Assembly: GCA_964414815.1 (NCBI GenBank)
Contig: CAYPXY010000016.1
Span: 1-64,000 of the forward strand
DNA length: 64,000 nucleotides
Reading direction: 5' to 3'
Source: Mariniblastus sp964414815
Lineage (GTDB): Bacteria; Planctomycetota; Planctomycetia; Pirellulales; Pirellulaceae
The position numbers and the translations under genes are program-made. Shown here in pieces: positions 18,552 through 27,403 of the stretch. Below the pieces are notes generated by a model. The model saw only the letters and a program-made list of their open reading frames with translations. It was not told the DNA's origin and made no database searches. The first letter of the stretch is position 1. Every line of letters begins with the position of its first letter.

Positions 18552-18835
18552 TGAGTTTGGTTTTTGGTTTTTGGTTTCTAGCTGATCAAACTTCCGCTCC
18601 TGCCAGACAAGCTGGCAGGAAGCGTTCGGCGCGATTCAATGTTCACCGCGGTGAATTAGAAATTGCATGGGCCAGTGCGAACGCTGCACACACCCTACGT
18701 CTAGAACGTGAACGGCATTGGGTCTAAACTATATCTCAAACGGACAGCTTGTTCATCGGGTTTCCGGGACTTCTTCCTCGAATTGTCGCTCTGTTTCATT
18801 CCAGTCATCCTGTTTCCTTACCATTTTGATTCCCC

Positions 18836-19777
18836 ATGCCCGAGGACACTGGCGAACCTGTTCGAGCCCTACACGGAACCCTCATTGTTCCAACTTTTGC
18901 CGAAGCCTTTTCCATGCGCTACACGCGGCTGGTGGTCTCCGCCATCAATGAACGGTGGCTCAAACACGCGGTGGACGAGTTTTGTGGATACGGTAGCTCG
19001 GTAATTGGCTGTGACGCCGAGGTCGGGGTCGAAACCTGGATTCCCGAATCGCAATCACCCGACGGGCGGTCCGCCGCTTCGATCCTGCTTTTTGGATTTT
19101 CAACCGACGCTCTGGCCAAGGCAACCATCAATCGAGTGGGGCAGTGTTTGATGACGGCTCCTACCACGATGGTTTTCAATGGGCTGGCGATCTCTCCGCC
19201 CAAGGCGACCGAATCAGATCAGAAAGCGGAACACATTCGCCTGGGAAGCCATCTGAGATTTTTTGGAGACGGGTACCAAAAAAGCAAACTGATCGGTGAC
19301 CGCCGGTTTTGGCGGATTCCGGTGATGGATGGAGAGTTTGTCATCGAAGATAGTGTCGGTGTAGGGAAGGGCGTGGCAGGAGGAAACTTGCTGATTCAGG
19401 GGATCGACCAAATCACCACGCTGTCAGCTGCGGAAAGAGCGGTGGACGCGATCGCCTCATTGGCGGGCACGATCACACCCTTTCCTGGCGGCGTTGTCCG
19501 CAGCGGGAGCAAGGTCGGATCGCGGTATAAAGCTCTGAGAGCATCGACGGCTCATACCTATTGCCCCTTGTTGCGAGGACGCACAGAAACTGCCTTGGCC
19601 GAAGGCGTCAACTCAGTTTATGAAATCGTGATCGATGGTGTGGACGCCGCTGCCGTCGCGGAGGCGATGAAACAGGGAATCCATGCCGCCGCAGGAGACG
19701 GCATTATCGCCATCAGCGCGGGGAACTACGGCGGAAAATTAGGAAAACACCATTTTCATTTGTGGGATTTAGTGTGA
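18836..19777 (+). CDS. ftr: Formylmethanofuran:tetrahydromethanopterin formyltransferase (Ftr/FhcD)
   Basis: Transfers a formyl group between methanofuran and tetrahydromethanopterin. The pathway serves methanogenesis in archaea but formaldehyde oxidation in methylotrophs, and planctomycetes are known to carry it. The 313-residue protein matches the family over its full length, with the opening segment (TFAEAFSMRYTRLVVSA), PTTMVFNGL and the C-terminal GKLGKHHFHLWDLV. The other pathway genes (fhc subunits, mch, mtdB, fae) are not in this window. The next gene, a glycosyltransferase, overlaps its 3' end, which suggests co-translation without explaining why. Confidence 0.9.
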   Translation: MPEDTGEPVRALHGTLIVPTFAEAFSMRYTRLVVSAINERWLKHAVDEFCGYGSSVIGCDAEVGVETWIPESQSPDGRSAASILLFGFSTDALAKATINRVGQCLMTAPTTMVFNGLAISPPKATESDQKAEHIRLGSHLRFFGDGYQKSKLIGDRRFWRIPVMDGEFVIEDSVGVGKGVAGGNLLIQGIDQITTLSAAERAVDAIASLAGTITPFPGGVVRSGSKVGSRYKALRASTAHTYCPLLRGRTETALAEGVNSVYEIVIDGVDAAAVAEAMKQGIHAAAGDGIIAISAGNYGGKLGKHHFHLWDLV

Positions 19778-21087
19778 GGAAGTCAAAAATCATCTACCTC
19801 ACGGCTGGAGCCGGCGGAATGTACTGCGGCAGTTGCCTGCATGACAATGCACTGGCCCGTGCGCTGACCGAGCAGGGCTGGAATGTTCAGCTTGTTCCAA
19901 CCTATACTCCCATCCGTACCGATGAAGAAGATGTTTCCGTGGATCAGGTTCTGTTCGGAGGGTTGAATGTCTTCCTGCAGCAAAAGATTCCGCTGTTCCG
20001 GCACTTGCCCATGTTTGTCGACCGGTTTCTCGACAGCCCCCGCCTGATTCGCCGAGCGACCGCAAAGTCCATTGACACCGATGCTGCCACGCTCGGCAGT
20101 CTGGCTCTTTCGATGTTGAAAGGCTTGAAAGGAAACCAACGCAAGGAAGTCCGTCGGCTTTGCCAATGGCTTGGGCGCGAGCAGCCCGACCTGATCGTAT
20201 TTACAAACTTGCTCATTGGTGGTTGCCTGGAAGCGATCAAAAACGAATTGAAGGTTCCGGTGCTGGTAACCCTGCAAGGCGACGACGTGTTTCTCAACGG
20301 CTTGCAGTCCCCATGGCGGGAACAGTGTATGACTCAGATCAGGACACTCGTTCCCTACGTCGATGGGTTCATCGCACACAGCCAGTTCTATCGCGATGAG
20401 ATGTCAGAGTATTTCGATATTCCGCCGGAGAAAATTCATGTGACCCCCTTGGGGATCGACGTTCGGGATTACAAGCCGTTTTTGAACAAGCCCGATCAGT
20501 CGCCCCATGAGAATCGTGATCGCACGATTGGTTATCTGGCCCGGATCGCGCCGGAGAAGGGAGTGCAGCATCTGGCGGAGGCGTTCATTCGGCTTAAACA
20601 GATGCCGCAGTTTGCCGACGTAAAACTGAAAATTGCCGGTTGGTTAGGGGCGCCGAATATCGAGTTTGCAAACACAGTCTGGCAGCGACTCAATGACGCT
20701 GGACTGTCCAGCGAATACAAGTATCTGGGTTCACCGGATCGGGAAGCAAAGCTGTCGTTTTTGAGATCGATCGAGGTCCTGTGCGTGCCGACCGATTTTC
20801 GTGAGCCGAAGGGGCTTTATGCGCTCGAGGCGATGGCGGCAGGGATTCCTGTCGTGGTGCCGGATCACGGTGCGTTTCCTGAGCTGATTGCGCAGTCCGA
20901 AGGCGGATGGTTGTTTCAGGCAGGTGACATCGATGCGCTGGCGTCGTCTCTCGGCCATGCGTTGTCAAATGGGCCTGAGCGTCGTCGCCTTGCGCAACAA
21001 GGGCAGACCTACGTCCATGAATTCCGAAATGAAGTGGTTATGGCGGAGAGAATGGGGGAATTGATGGAGAGTTTTTTGGGTAATTGA
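19762..21087 (+). CDS. GT4-family glycosyltransferase
   Basis: A GT-B fold enzyme. The N-terminal acceptor domain opens with a glycine-rich loop (TAGAGGMYCGSCLHDN). The C-terminal nucleotide-sugar domain starts near residue 245 (IGYLARIAPEKGVQHLAEAF) and ends with the E-x7-E type motif in EPKGLYALEAMAAGIPVVVPDHGAFPE. The start overlaps the 3' end of ftr by about 16 bp if GTG 19762 is used; GTG 19774 is an alternative. It could modify lipids, exopolysaccharide or a small molecule. The sugar and acceptor cannot be told from sequence. Confidence 0.86.
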   Translation: MGFSVRKSKIIYLTAGAGGMYCGSCLHDNALARALTEQGWNVQLVPTYTPIRTDEEDVSVDQVLFGGLNVFLQQKIPLFRHLPMFVDRFLDSPRLIRRATAKSIDTDAATLGSLALSMLKGLKGNQRKEVRRLCQWLGREQPDLIVFTNLLIGGCLEAIKNELKVPVLVTLQGDDVFLNGLQSPWREQCMTQIRTLVPYVDGFIAHSQFYRDEMSEYFDIPPEKIHVTPLGIDVRDYKPFLNKPDQSPHENRDRTIGYLARIAPEKGVQHLAEAFIRLKQMPQFADVKLKIAGWLGAPNIEFANTVWQRLNDAGLSSEYKYLGSPDREAKLSFLRSIEVLCVPTDFREPKGLYALEAMAAGIPVVVPDHGAFPELIAQSEGGWLFQAGDIDALASSLGHALSNGPERRRLAQQGQTYVHEFRNEVVMAERMGELMESFLGN

Positions 21088-21091
21088 AAGA

Positions 21092-22735
21092 TTACCTCAA
21101 TATCATATTGAGTTCCTGCAACATTTCGTTGGCCACGGTGATCGTCTTTGCGTTGGCCGAGTAACCACGCTGGGCGACGATCAACTGGGTAAACTCCAGC
21201 GCGACGTCGACGTTGGAAGATTCAAGCTGACCGCCCCGAACAATACTGTGTTGCTCGTCCGAACCGGTTCCGAATCGGGCCAAACCGCTGTTCACGGTTT
21301 CCCGAAAGTAGTTGAGGCCGACGGCTTCCAGACCCTGGTGGTTCATGAAGTCGGCAATCGCCAACTGGGCGATGGGAACTCGTCGACCATTGGTCGCGAT
21401 TCCTTCGAGCGTTCCATCGGCCGCGATCCCCACATTGACCAGATTGCCGGGCGGAAAGCCGTCCTGTTCGATCGATGCGGTAAAACGATTGGCCAGATGC
21501 GTCATTCGGCTGAAGTCGACCCGAATCGGCTGGCCAAAATTCATCTGATCGAAGTGGATCTCGATCGACGCGTTGTCGATCCCGGTCCCAAACGTTCCGT
21601 TGTAAGCACCGCTTTCGGTAAACTCGATGCGACCGACGCTCCCATCGACCACGGAACCGGTTGAGTCCAACAGTTCGAACGCAGCATCCCAGCGGTGACC
21701 ATTCATTTTAGTGAGCGTCACGTTCATGTTGTGAGCTTGACCGCGAGCGTCGAAAACTTGCAGCGTCGTTTCGACGGTATCACTTGCCTTTCCTTTTACC
21801 TCTTCGACAAAGTTGTGGAAATTGAAACCAATACCTCCGACGTTGGTGGTCCCATCGGCCAGTTCGATTTGCTGCTTGGAGACTCCTGACGCATCCGCAA
21901 CAATCCGTATGCTTCCGTTGGCACTGAGCGATGCCTGGGATCCACCCAGATTCGAGTTAATGAAATTAAGCAGATCTCCCAGTGTAGTCGTATCATCAAC
22001 CGCCAGCGTTGCGTCCATGGGAGTGCCATCAAAGGTAAAGCCGGTCAGTTTGATTTCATCGCCTGCCTGGTAGGGTGTCATGATGGAATCCAGATCGTTG
22101 AGCAGCGTTGCCGCCGTTGCAGCGACTCCCCCCGCCTGATAGGGCGTTGCCGTCGTCAGGATTTCAGCCGCGTCCTGAGTTGCATTCGATGGCAAATTCC
22201 CAACGAACTGCAATTCCGAAGTCACGCGACCGGAAATGGCGGCTCCCAACGGAACTCGCACGCGATTATCGCCTCGAACTTGAAACGCAGGATTGGAATC
22301 GTCTCCCTCTCCCAAGCCTCCGAATCTCTGAACGTATCCTCCCGTCACCGGATCGACCAGATGTCCGTCTCGATCCAGCTCGAATGCACCGTCTCGGGTA
22401 AACCGGTTTTCGCCTGCGATATTGACCACAAAGAACCCGGTCCCCTCAATGGCAAAATCAAATGTCTGACCGGTACTGGTCAACACTCCCTGAGAAAAGT
22501 TCCGTCCTGAAGATGCAGCTCCCACCCCGAAACCTCGTTGGATCGGATTGGTTCCACTCAGGCGATTATCACCGGCGGTTGCCGTCCGGACATTGGAGTA
22601 CATTAAGTCGGCAAACAAAAGCCTTTGAGTCTTGTAAGCCGTGGTATTCATGTTGGCCAGATTATTGGCTACGAGATCGAGCTTGAGTTGATGGGAGAGG
22701 AGTCCCGTAACGCCTGTAAAAAGTGCTTGTGACAT
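21092..22735 (-). CDS. flgE: Flagellar hook protein FlgE
   Basis: Forms the hook that joins the rod to the filament. The N-terminal rod/hook motif (LSHQLKLDLVANNLANMNTTAYK) and the C-terminal helix (VDVALEFTQLIVAQRGYSANAKTI) are the conserved ends of axial proteins. FlgE rather than FlgF/G is favoured by the 547-residue length, with a long variable centre. The centre contains a small duplication (TPYQAG appears twice). FlgD and FliK, both specific to hook assembly, are encoded just upstream on the same strand with gaps of 189 and 30 bp. Confidence 0.92.
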   Translation of the reverse strand: MSQALFTGVTGLLSHQLKLDLVANNLANMNTTAYKTQRLLFADLMYSNVRTATAGDNRLSGTNPIQRGFGVGAASSGRNFSQGVLTSTGQTFDFAIEGTGFFVVNIAGENRFTRDGAFELDRDGHLVDPVTGGYVQRFGGLGEGDDSNPAFQVRGDNRVRVPLGAAISGRVTSELQFVGNLPSNATQDAAEILTTATPYQAGGVAATAATLLNDLDSIMTPYQAGDEIKLTGFTFDGTPMDATLAVDDTTTLGDLLNFINSNLGGSQASLSANGSIRIVADASGVSKQQIELADGTTNVGGIGFNFHNFVEEVKGKASDTVETTLQVFDARGQAHNMNVTLTKMNGHRWDAAFELLDSTGSVVDGSVGRIEFTESGAYNGTFGTGIDNASIEIHFDQMNFGQPIRVDFSRMTHLANRFTASIEQDGFPPGNLVNVGIAADGTLEGIATNGRRVPIAQLAIADFMNHQGLEAVGLNYFRETVNSGLARFGTGSDEQHSIVRGGQLESSNVDVALEFTQLIVAQRGYSANAKTITVANEMLQELNMILR

Positions 22736-22924
22736 GTCAGTTTGGGGGTGGTTAAAGTTCTGGGGACTTTACCCAATCGCGTCCGCTTGGCGTCGCAAAT
22801 GGGGCGGTTGAGGGAAACGAAAGGTTGGGCTGGATCAGCGCCCCATTGGTTTTGCGGCGCGGTTAAACGAAAGCGTTAGCGGTATTGCGATGGAGCAGAA
22901 CGAGAACGGGAACGGTCTTGAGGG

Positions 22925-23341
22925 TTAGTCGTCGGTTGCTGGAGGCGGGGTGTCATCTCCGGTTCCGGTGTTTGCGTTGTGCTTGACTCCCGCAATGTAG
23001 TCGATGGAAATGGTTTGCCCGTTGACGATCAGATAGGTGTTTCCCTGGTCGACAAAAAACTCATCCACCCTTCCGGACTTGATGTCGCCTGAATTGATGT
23101 CCAGATAGTCCACGTTTTTTCCCACCAGGGTCAGCCCTTGGGAAATCTCTTCCATCTTCAACATGTTCTGGAAGTTGGTGTTGAGCTTCTCGACGCCTTC
23201 GAGCGTTGAAAACTGAGCCAGTTGCCCGACGAAGTTTTCCTGCTTGACGGGTTCGAGCGGATTCTGGTTTCGCAGTTGCGCGGTCAATAACTGCAGAAAT
23301 TCCACACTGGCTTTTTCAGAGGTATAGTTGCTGGTCAGCAT
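22925..23341 (-). CDS. flgD: Flagellar hook assembly (capping) protein FlgD
   Basis: FlgD caps the growing hook. The signature FLQLLTAQLRNQNPLEPV...FVGQLAQFSTLEGVEKLN is present near residues 13-55. At 138 residues it is shorter than the enterobacterial protein (about 230), lacking much of the C-terminal Tudor/Fn3 region, as in many non-proteobacterial FlgD. The C-terminal 50 residues probably form a small beta domain. It is followed by flgE and preceded by fliK on the same strand. Confidence 0.9.
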   Translation of the reverse strand: MLTSNYTSEKASVEFLQLLTAQLRNQNPLEPVKQENFVGQLAQFSTLEGVEKLNTNFQNMLKMEEISQGLTLVGKNVDYLDINSGDIKSGRVDEFFVDQGNTYLIVNGQTISIDYIAGVKHNANTGTGDDTPPPATDD

Positions 23342-23371
23342 TATCTTCCGGTGGTTAAGGGGTTCGAGGGG

Positions 23372-24634
23372 TTAAACCAGTAAATTAATTCTTGAGTCGC
23401 TTGTACGATTCGGAGACACTTCGGCGGCAGACGACAAAGTGGCCTCCGCCTTGAATCGGGCTTCCATGGCTTCTTGCCTTTCCTTCAAATCATAAAAGGA
23501 ATGTTGTTGGTTCTCACGGGAGGAATCGCGATGCGAAATCTGTACTTTTGACAGGTCGATTCCATTTTCCTGGAGAAGGTCCAGCAGTTGATCTTTTTCG
23601 CGATTGAGCAGTTCGCTGGTGATGACTTCCGAGGCTTCGATGCTGGCCGTAAGTTCACCGTCTTCCTCGACCACAGCGATTCTCAACTGCCCTAACTCTT
23701 CTGGATGGATCTGCAACTTGATTTCACGGCGATGATCGGCTGAATGATCCAGATCGGCAACGGATCGCACGATCTCGCGGATGACAGGCCCGTCATTGAT
23801 TCGCGCCTCGTTGAGTCCACTGCTGAAAGCTTCCAACTCAATGGCAGACATCGGTTCGATCTCGGGTGACTCCGCAGGTGCCGGAGCCGCCCAAGGTGTA
23901 CTTTGAGATTGATCATTACGCCACCCATCGATCGGCTCGGCAGAGATTGGCTCGGCAGAACTTTTATCCGCATGGACGGACCGCAGATATTCTGTCCCAG
24001 ACGGTTCCATCATTTCCGGCGCCGCTTCGGACGGCAGCAAGAGATCGGCTGAATCAACGGTGGAATCGGCTGCAATCGGCTCTCCTTCAGCCATCGCCTC
24101 TCTGCCAGCCATCTTCGCTTTGATCTGCCGTGCGGAAGCAGGACCAGCTTCAGCAGTTCTGAATTCAGTCGGCTCGATCGATGGTTCTGTCGCGTGGTTT
24201 AGTGGTTGTGACGGCGCCGCAACCGGCGGTAGGGTATTTACAGATTCTGGAGAAGCGGTTTGCTGCCATCGCTGTGTCCGATGACTTGCAGGAACGGTGG
24301 AGTGTCCTGCCTTCGAGTTTGACACAAAGTCTGGCTCAGCGTCCGAGGATGCCTGGCCCCCCATCATGGGACTCTCGTCTGCTTCCATAGGCCCCCCATC
24401 GGCGATAAGAGCAGCTGCGGATTCACTCGGCAGCAACACCGCCGCAATTGCCAAGTTTACCGCCCGAGCATCGTCACCTGGCTGGTGAGGGGGCATCGGA
24501 GTCTCGAAGGAGATCAACTCTCCCAGAACCGACTCAAAAGAAACATCCGCCGACAACGAAGCACCGTCCTCAGACGTGGAGCCGTCTGGGACTGAAAAAG
24601 AGGAATCCGTTACCGAGGGTATATACAATTTCAT
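23372..24634 (-). CDS. fliK: Flagellar hook-length control protein FliK
   Basis: A secreted molecular ruler that ends hook export. The long N-terminal part (residues 1-290) is low-complexity, rich in Ala, Glu, Pro and Ser, as expected of a ruler domain. The conserved C-terminal domain starts near residue 300 (EIKLQIHPEELGQLRIAV, then LLDLLQENGIDLSKVQI). The C-terminal core is short, but the motif LxPxxLGxLxV is clear. It lies immediately upstream of flgD, the usual partner. Confidence 0.88.
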   Translation of the reverse strand: MKLYIPSVTDSSFSVPDGSTSEDGASLSADVSFESVLGELISFETPMPPHQPGDDARAVNLAIAAVLLPSESAAALIADGGPMEADESPMMGGQASSDAEPDFVSNSKAGHSTVPASHRTQRWQQTASPESVNTLPPVAAPSQPLNHATEPSIEPTEFRTAEAGPASARQIKAKMAGREAMAEGEPIAADSTVDSADLLLPSEAAPEMMEPSGTEYLRSVHADKSSAEPISAEPIDGWRNDQSQSTPWAAPAPAESPEIEPMSAIELEAFSSGLNEARINDGPVIREIVRSVADLDHSADHRREIKLQIHPEELGQLRIAVVEEDGELTASIEASEVITSELLNREKDQLLDLLQENGIDLSKVQISHRDSSRENQQHSFYDLKERQEAMEARFKAEATLSSAAEVSPNRTSDSRINLLV

Positions 24635-24953
24635 GGGTACGCAACCGCTGAGTCAAACTGGCGTCCTGAATCCAGTTCGGTTGGATGAGTGGCCCTCATG
24701 GCAACCCATCGATTGGTCTTGTTGCCTCCGGCGGTGCGGGATTCGCCGGTCAGTGGAAACTGAAAGCAACTTGCTCCAGCTTAAAAGCAATGAGCGTGCC
24801 AACCACAAAAATTATTTATCGGCCGCAAGAAATTGAAATCCCCAACGAGGCACTGAAAAAAGCAAGCACTCGCAGTTTACTGGCAAGATAGCAGGGCGGA
24901 TCGAGTAGGAAAGTTTTTCCTCAGCGCGGAAAAGTTTTCGCGGCCGGACGCAG

Positions 24954-25204
24954 ACGTTATCCGCAAGCCGAAGCCGACCGCCCATCATTTGCAGTTACCA
25001 AATGAAGCCGAAAAATTCATGATGGAAACTGGAGATTCGAGTTAGGGTCGGCGCAGGCGCGACGGTAGGGTGCAGTATCCAAAATAAGCTGCCTACCCCA
25101 AACCAGCATGCAGACCGATGGCCGTCGCGCCTTGGGGGCCGATTAAGCGATTTCTGTGTTGCAGACTATTTCCGGCGGCCCCCTACGGCTTGCGGCTAAA
25201 CATT
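24954..25204. repeat. Dispersed palindromic element, copy B
   Basis: Matches copy A at 7157-7416 in the same order: left end with CCGCAAGCCGAAGCCGACCG, the 30-bp core at 25046-25075 (one mismatch to copy A), a CTGCCTACC block, GTCGCGCCTTGGGGGCCGAT and the right end CGGCTTGCGGCTAAACATT. Between these blocks the copies are diverged, so only certain segments are maintained. It sits between fliK and the sigma-54 activator. The other 300 bp of this gap contain no feature I can identify. Confidence 0.82.
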
Positions 25205-25225
25205 TCAAGTCATATGCTCGCTTGG

Positions 25226-26152
25226 TTAAGCCGCCTTATAGACTCGCAATTTATTTCGCAACGTCCGCGCAGTCACCCCCAACTCGGCGGCGGCAGCGGT
25301 TTTATTACCGCGATGTTTGTCCAGACAAGTCAAAATCATCTGCTTCTCGGCATCTTCTAGTTGCAGCGGCGCAGCGTCCTGTTCAAAACCGGCATCATCA
25401 AAAAAAGACAAATCGATACCATCAATCAGATCAGCCCCACATTCGATACAGGCCGCCTGAATCATGTTGCGCAGTTGGCGAACATTGCCCGGCCAGGAGT
25501 AGGACACCAGGCGATCCATCGCGTCTCGGGTGAACCCCTTAATGGGCTGGCCTGATTCGTGCTGAAATTGCTTCAGGAAGTAGTGGGCCAGCAGGGGAAT
25601 ATCTTCGGGTCGCTTGCGCAGCGGGGGAATCTCAATTCTCAAAACATTCAAGCGATAATATAAATCCAGTCGAAAGGCACCGTCAGCAATTTCAGTCGGA
25701 ATGTGACGATTGGAGGTCGCTACGATGCGAACATCAATTTTCTCGGGCTGGTTGCTGCCAAGACGTTGAACCTCCTGCTCCTCGATCGCGCGCAGTAGTT
25801 TCGCCTGAACACTCAGCGGGATTTCGGTCACCTCATCGAGCAAAATGGTTCCCCGATGGGCAAACTGAAAATGACCGACCCGCTGATGAAACGCCCCCGT
25901 AAACGCGCCTCGCTCGTGCCCAAAGAGTTCGCTCTCAACCAGCAACTCCGGCAGCGCAGCGCAGTTGACGGCAACAAAATTCTTGTCCGCCCGAGGGCTC
26001 TCGGCGTGAATCAACCGGCTCAATCGCTCCTTGCCCGTACCACTCTCGCCTGTGACCAGCACCGTGGCGGAGCTTCGAGCGTATCGTTTGGCCTTGGCGA
26101 CCAGATCGATCATCAAGGGAGATTGAAAATCACAAATACTTGCCATACGCAT
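25226..26152 (-). CDS. Sigma-54-dependent transcriptional activator without receiver domain
   Basis: AAA+ activator that opens sigma-54 promoters. Walker A GESGTGKE is near residues 36-43, the GAFTGA loop contacting sigma-54 is intact, and the sensor and R-finger regions follow. Residues 268-305 form a Fis-type helix-turn-helix (NKTAAAAELGVTARTLRNKL). No receiver, GAF or PAS domain precedes the AAA+ core, so activity may be set by another protein. It is last in an overlapping set with a FlgN-like and two TPR genes inside a flagellar region, so it is probably a flagellar regulator like FlbD/FleQ. Confidence 0.88.
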   Translation of the reverse strand: MRMASICDFQSPLMIDLVAKAKRYARSSATVLVTGESGTGKERLSRLIHAESPRADKNFVAVNCAALPELLVESELFGHERGAFTGAFHQRVGHFQFAHRGTILLDEVTEIPLSVQAKLLRAIEEQEVQRLGSNQPEKIDVRIVATSNRHIPTEIADGAFRLDLYYRLNVLRIEIPPLRKRPEDIPLLAHYFLKQFQHESGQPIKGFTRDAMDRLVSYSWPGNVRQLRNMIQAACIECGADLIDGIDLSFFDDAGFEQDAAPLQLEDAEKQMILTCLDKHRGNKTAAAAELGVTARTLRNKLRVYKAA

Positions 26153-26531
26153 TTTTCATTTGGACGGCACGGACGCCCTCGTTGATTTTTGGCAATAAGA
26201 CGGAGCGAGCATTGAGGGCTCGCTGCTCAAGCTGATTCAATTTCATCAACAGCGATTGCATGGAACGGGACAGCCCATGGGTTGCTTGCGAAACGGCTTC
26301 CGAGGCATGCTCGCGACTGGCCCGGTAGGCTTGACGAATCGGCTGACTCTCGCTGTCCAGCTTGGCGAAACTCTCCGTTTCTGTTTGCAACTTCAACGAG
26401 GCTGCTTCCAGTTCTTCGGCACTCAATGGATTGACGAGCAACTGATGCGCGGTCTGATTGGCCGCTTCGTACCGCTGGTGCATTTCCTGCAGCAAGTTCA
26501 AAACCTGCTGTTCAAGCAAATCGTCGGTCAT
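26130..26531 (-). CDS. Small helical protein, possible FlgN/FliT-like flagellar chaperone
   Basis: 133 residues, almost entirely amphipathic helix. Pattern and size (LLEQQVLNLLQEMHQRYEAA at the start, a basic-aromatic tail) resemble export chaperones of the FlgN/FliT group, but identity is too low to be sure by eye. The gene overlaps the upstream TPR gene by 4 bp (ATGA) and the downstream sigma-54 activator by 23 bp, so translation of all three is probably coupled. A role as partner or inhibitor of the activator is an alternative. Confidence 0.5.
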   Translation of the reverse strand: MTDDLLEQQVLNLLQEMHQRYEAANQTAHQLLVNPLSAEELEAASLKLQTETESFAKLDSESQPIRQAYRASREHASEAVSQATHGLSRSMQSLLMKLNQLEQRALNARSVLLPKINEGVRAVQMKNAYGKYL

Positions 26532-27403
26532 TGTGAAGTCTCCATCGGTTCAAAAGGTTGCAACTCGCTGGCAAGCTGGTCGATCTCACTCTGAATTTTC
26601 TTTCGGCGCGTCAAGTGATCGAGGTACCACTTCGAATGATCGGCCGGATAGGACCTGGCCCTCGACGAACTCACATCGCGATAGAGCCGTTCAGCTTTGG
26701 CCCATTCGTGCCGAACACGATAGCAATTTGCAGCGAGACACCGCAGCCAGTCGCGGTCAATGGCGCCCGATTCATCGTTCAACAATGCCTCATAGCATTT
26801 CAGTGCCTGAGCATAATGTTGGGTCATGAACAGGCTGTTGGCCAGCTCGAGCGAATTGACGGGAGACGAGATCACAGGTACTCCCTGAAAGGCTTTCGAA
26901 GCATCCGATTCCGTGGCGGGAGTTGGGTTCAATTCATCTGGCCCACTCGCACTTTCTCCCGGCACCCTCGGGACTGCGGGAACTCCACTTCCGTCGCCCC
27001 GGTCCGGCAGGTGCAGCACATCCATCATCGGACTGGGGGCTTCCTTGTTGCCCGTCGATGACTCCATTGATGACGATGAACCATTTTCCAGTTCAGCAAG
27101 CGCCTGTTTGCGGGCCATCACCTCCTTGATCAGGTCAATCCGATCATAAATCGCCCTGACACGAAACTCTTCCAATTGGCTTTTCGACTCGGACGGCGCC
27201 GCGGCCTCTTCGACACCCGGTTTGTCCAGCGAGCGAGTTGGCTGGGACGCCTTGATGATCGGGTTGGGTGGATTGCCCGTTTGCGCAACGGCAATGCTGG
27301 TCCAGAGAAGCAAACCCAGCGTCAACAGGATGCGGACTGACGCGGGCCTGTCGACAGTCACCATGGTTGCCTTGGGTATCATCATCGGTGTTCCTTCACT
27401 CAT
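26528..27403 (-). CDS. Secreted TPR-like protein in a flagellar operon, unknown function
   Basis: The start is taken at ATG 27403, which overlaps the upstream stop codon (ATGA). The longer frame to 27571 would run deep into the preceding gene. From this start a signal peptide is seen at about residues 18-40 (ILLTLGLLLWTSIAVAQ). The middle is low-complexity, and the C-terminal 100 residues contain two to three TPR-like helix pairs (LANSLFMTQHYAQALKCYEAL, WAKAERLYRDV). It probably acts in the periplasm with the larger TPR protein encoded just upstream. No specific family is recognised. Confidence 0.6.
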   Translation of the reverse strand: MSEGTPMMIPKATMVTVDRPASVRILLTLGLLLWTSIAVAQTGNPPNPIIKASQPTRSLDKPGVEEAAAPSESKSQLEEFRVRAIYDRIDLIKEVMARKQALAELENGSSSSMESSTGNKEAPSPMMDVLHLPDRGDGSGVPAVPRVPGESASGPDELNPTPATESDASKAFQGVPVISSPVNSLELANSLFMTQHYAQALKCYEALLNDESGAIDRDWLRCLAANCYRVRHEWAKAERLYRDVSSSRARSYPADHSKWYLDHLTRRKKIQSEIDQLASELQPFEPMETSQ

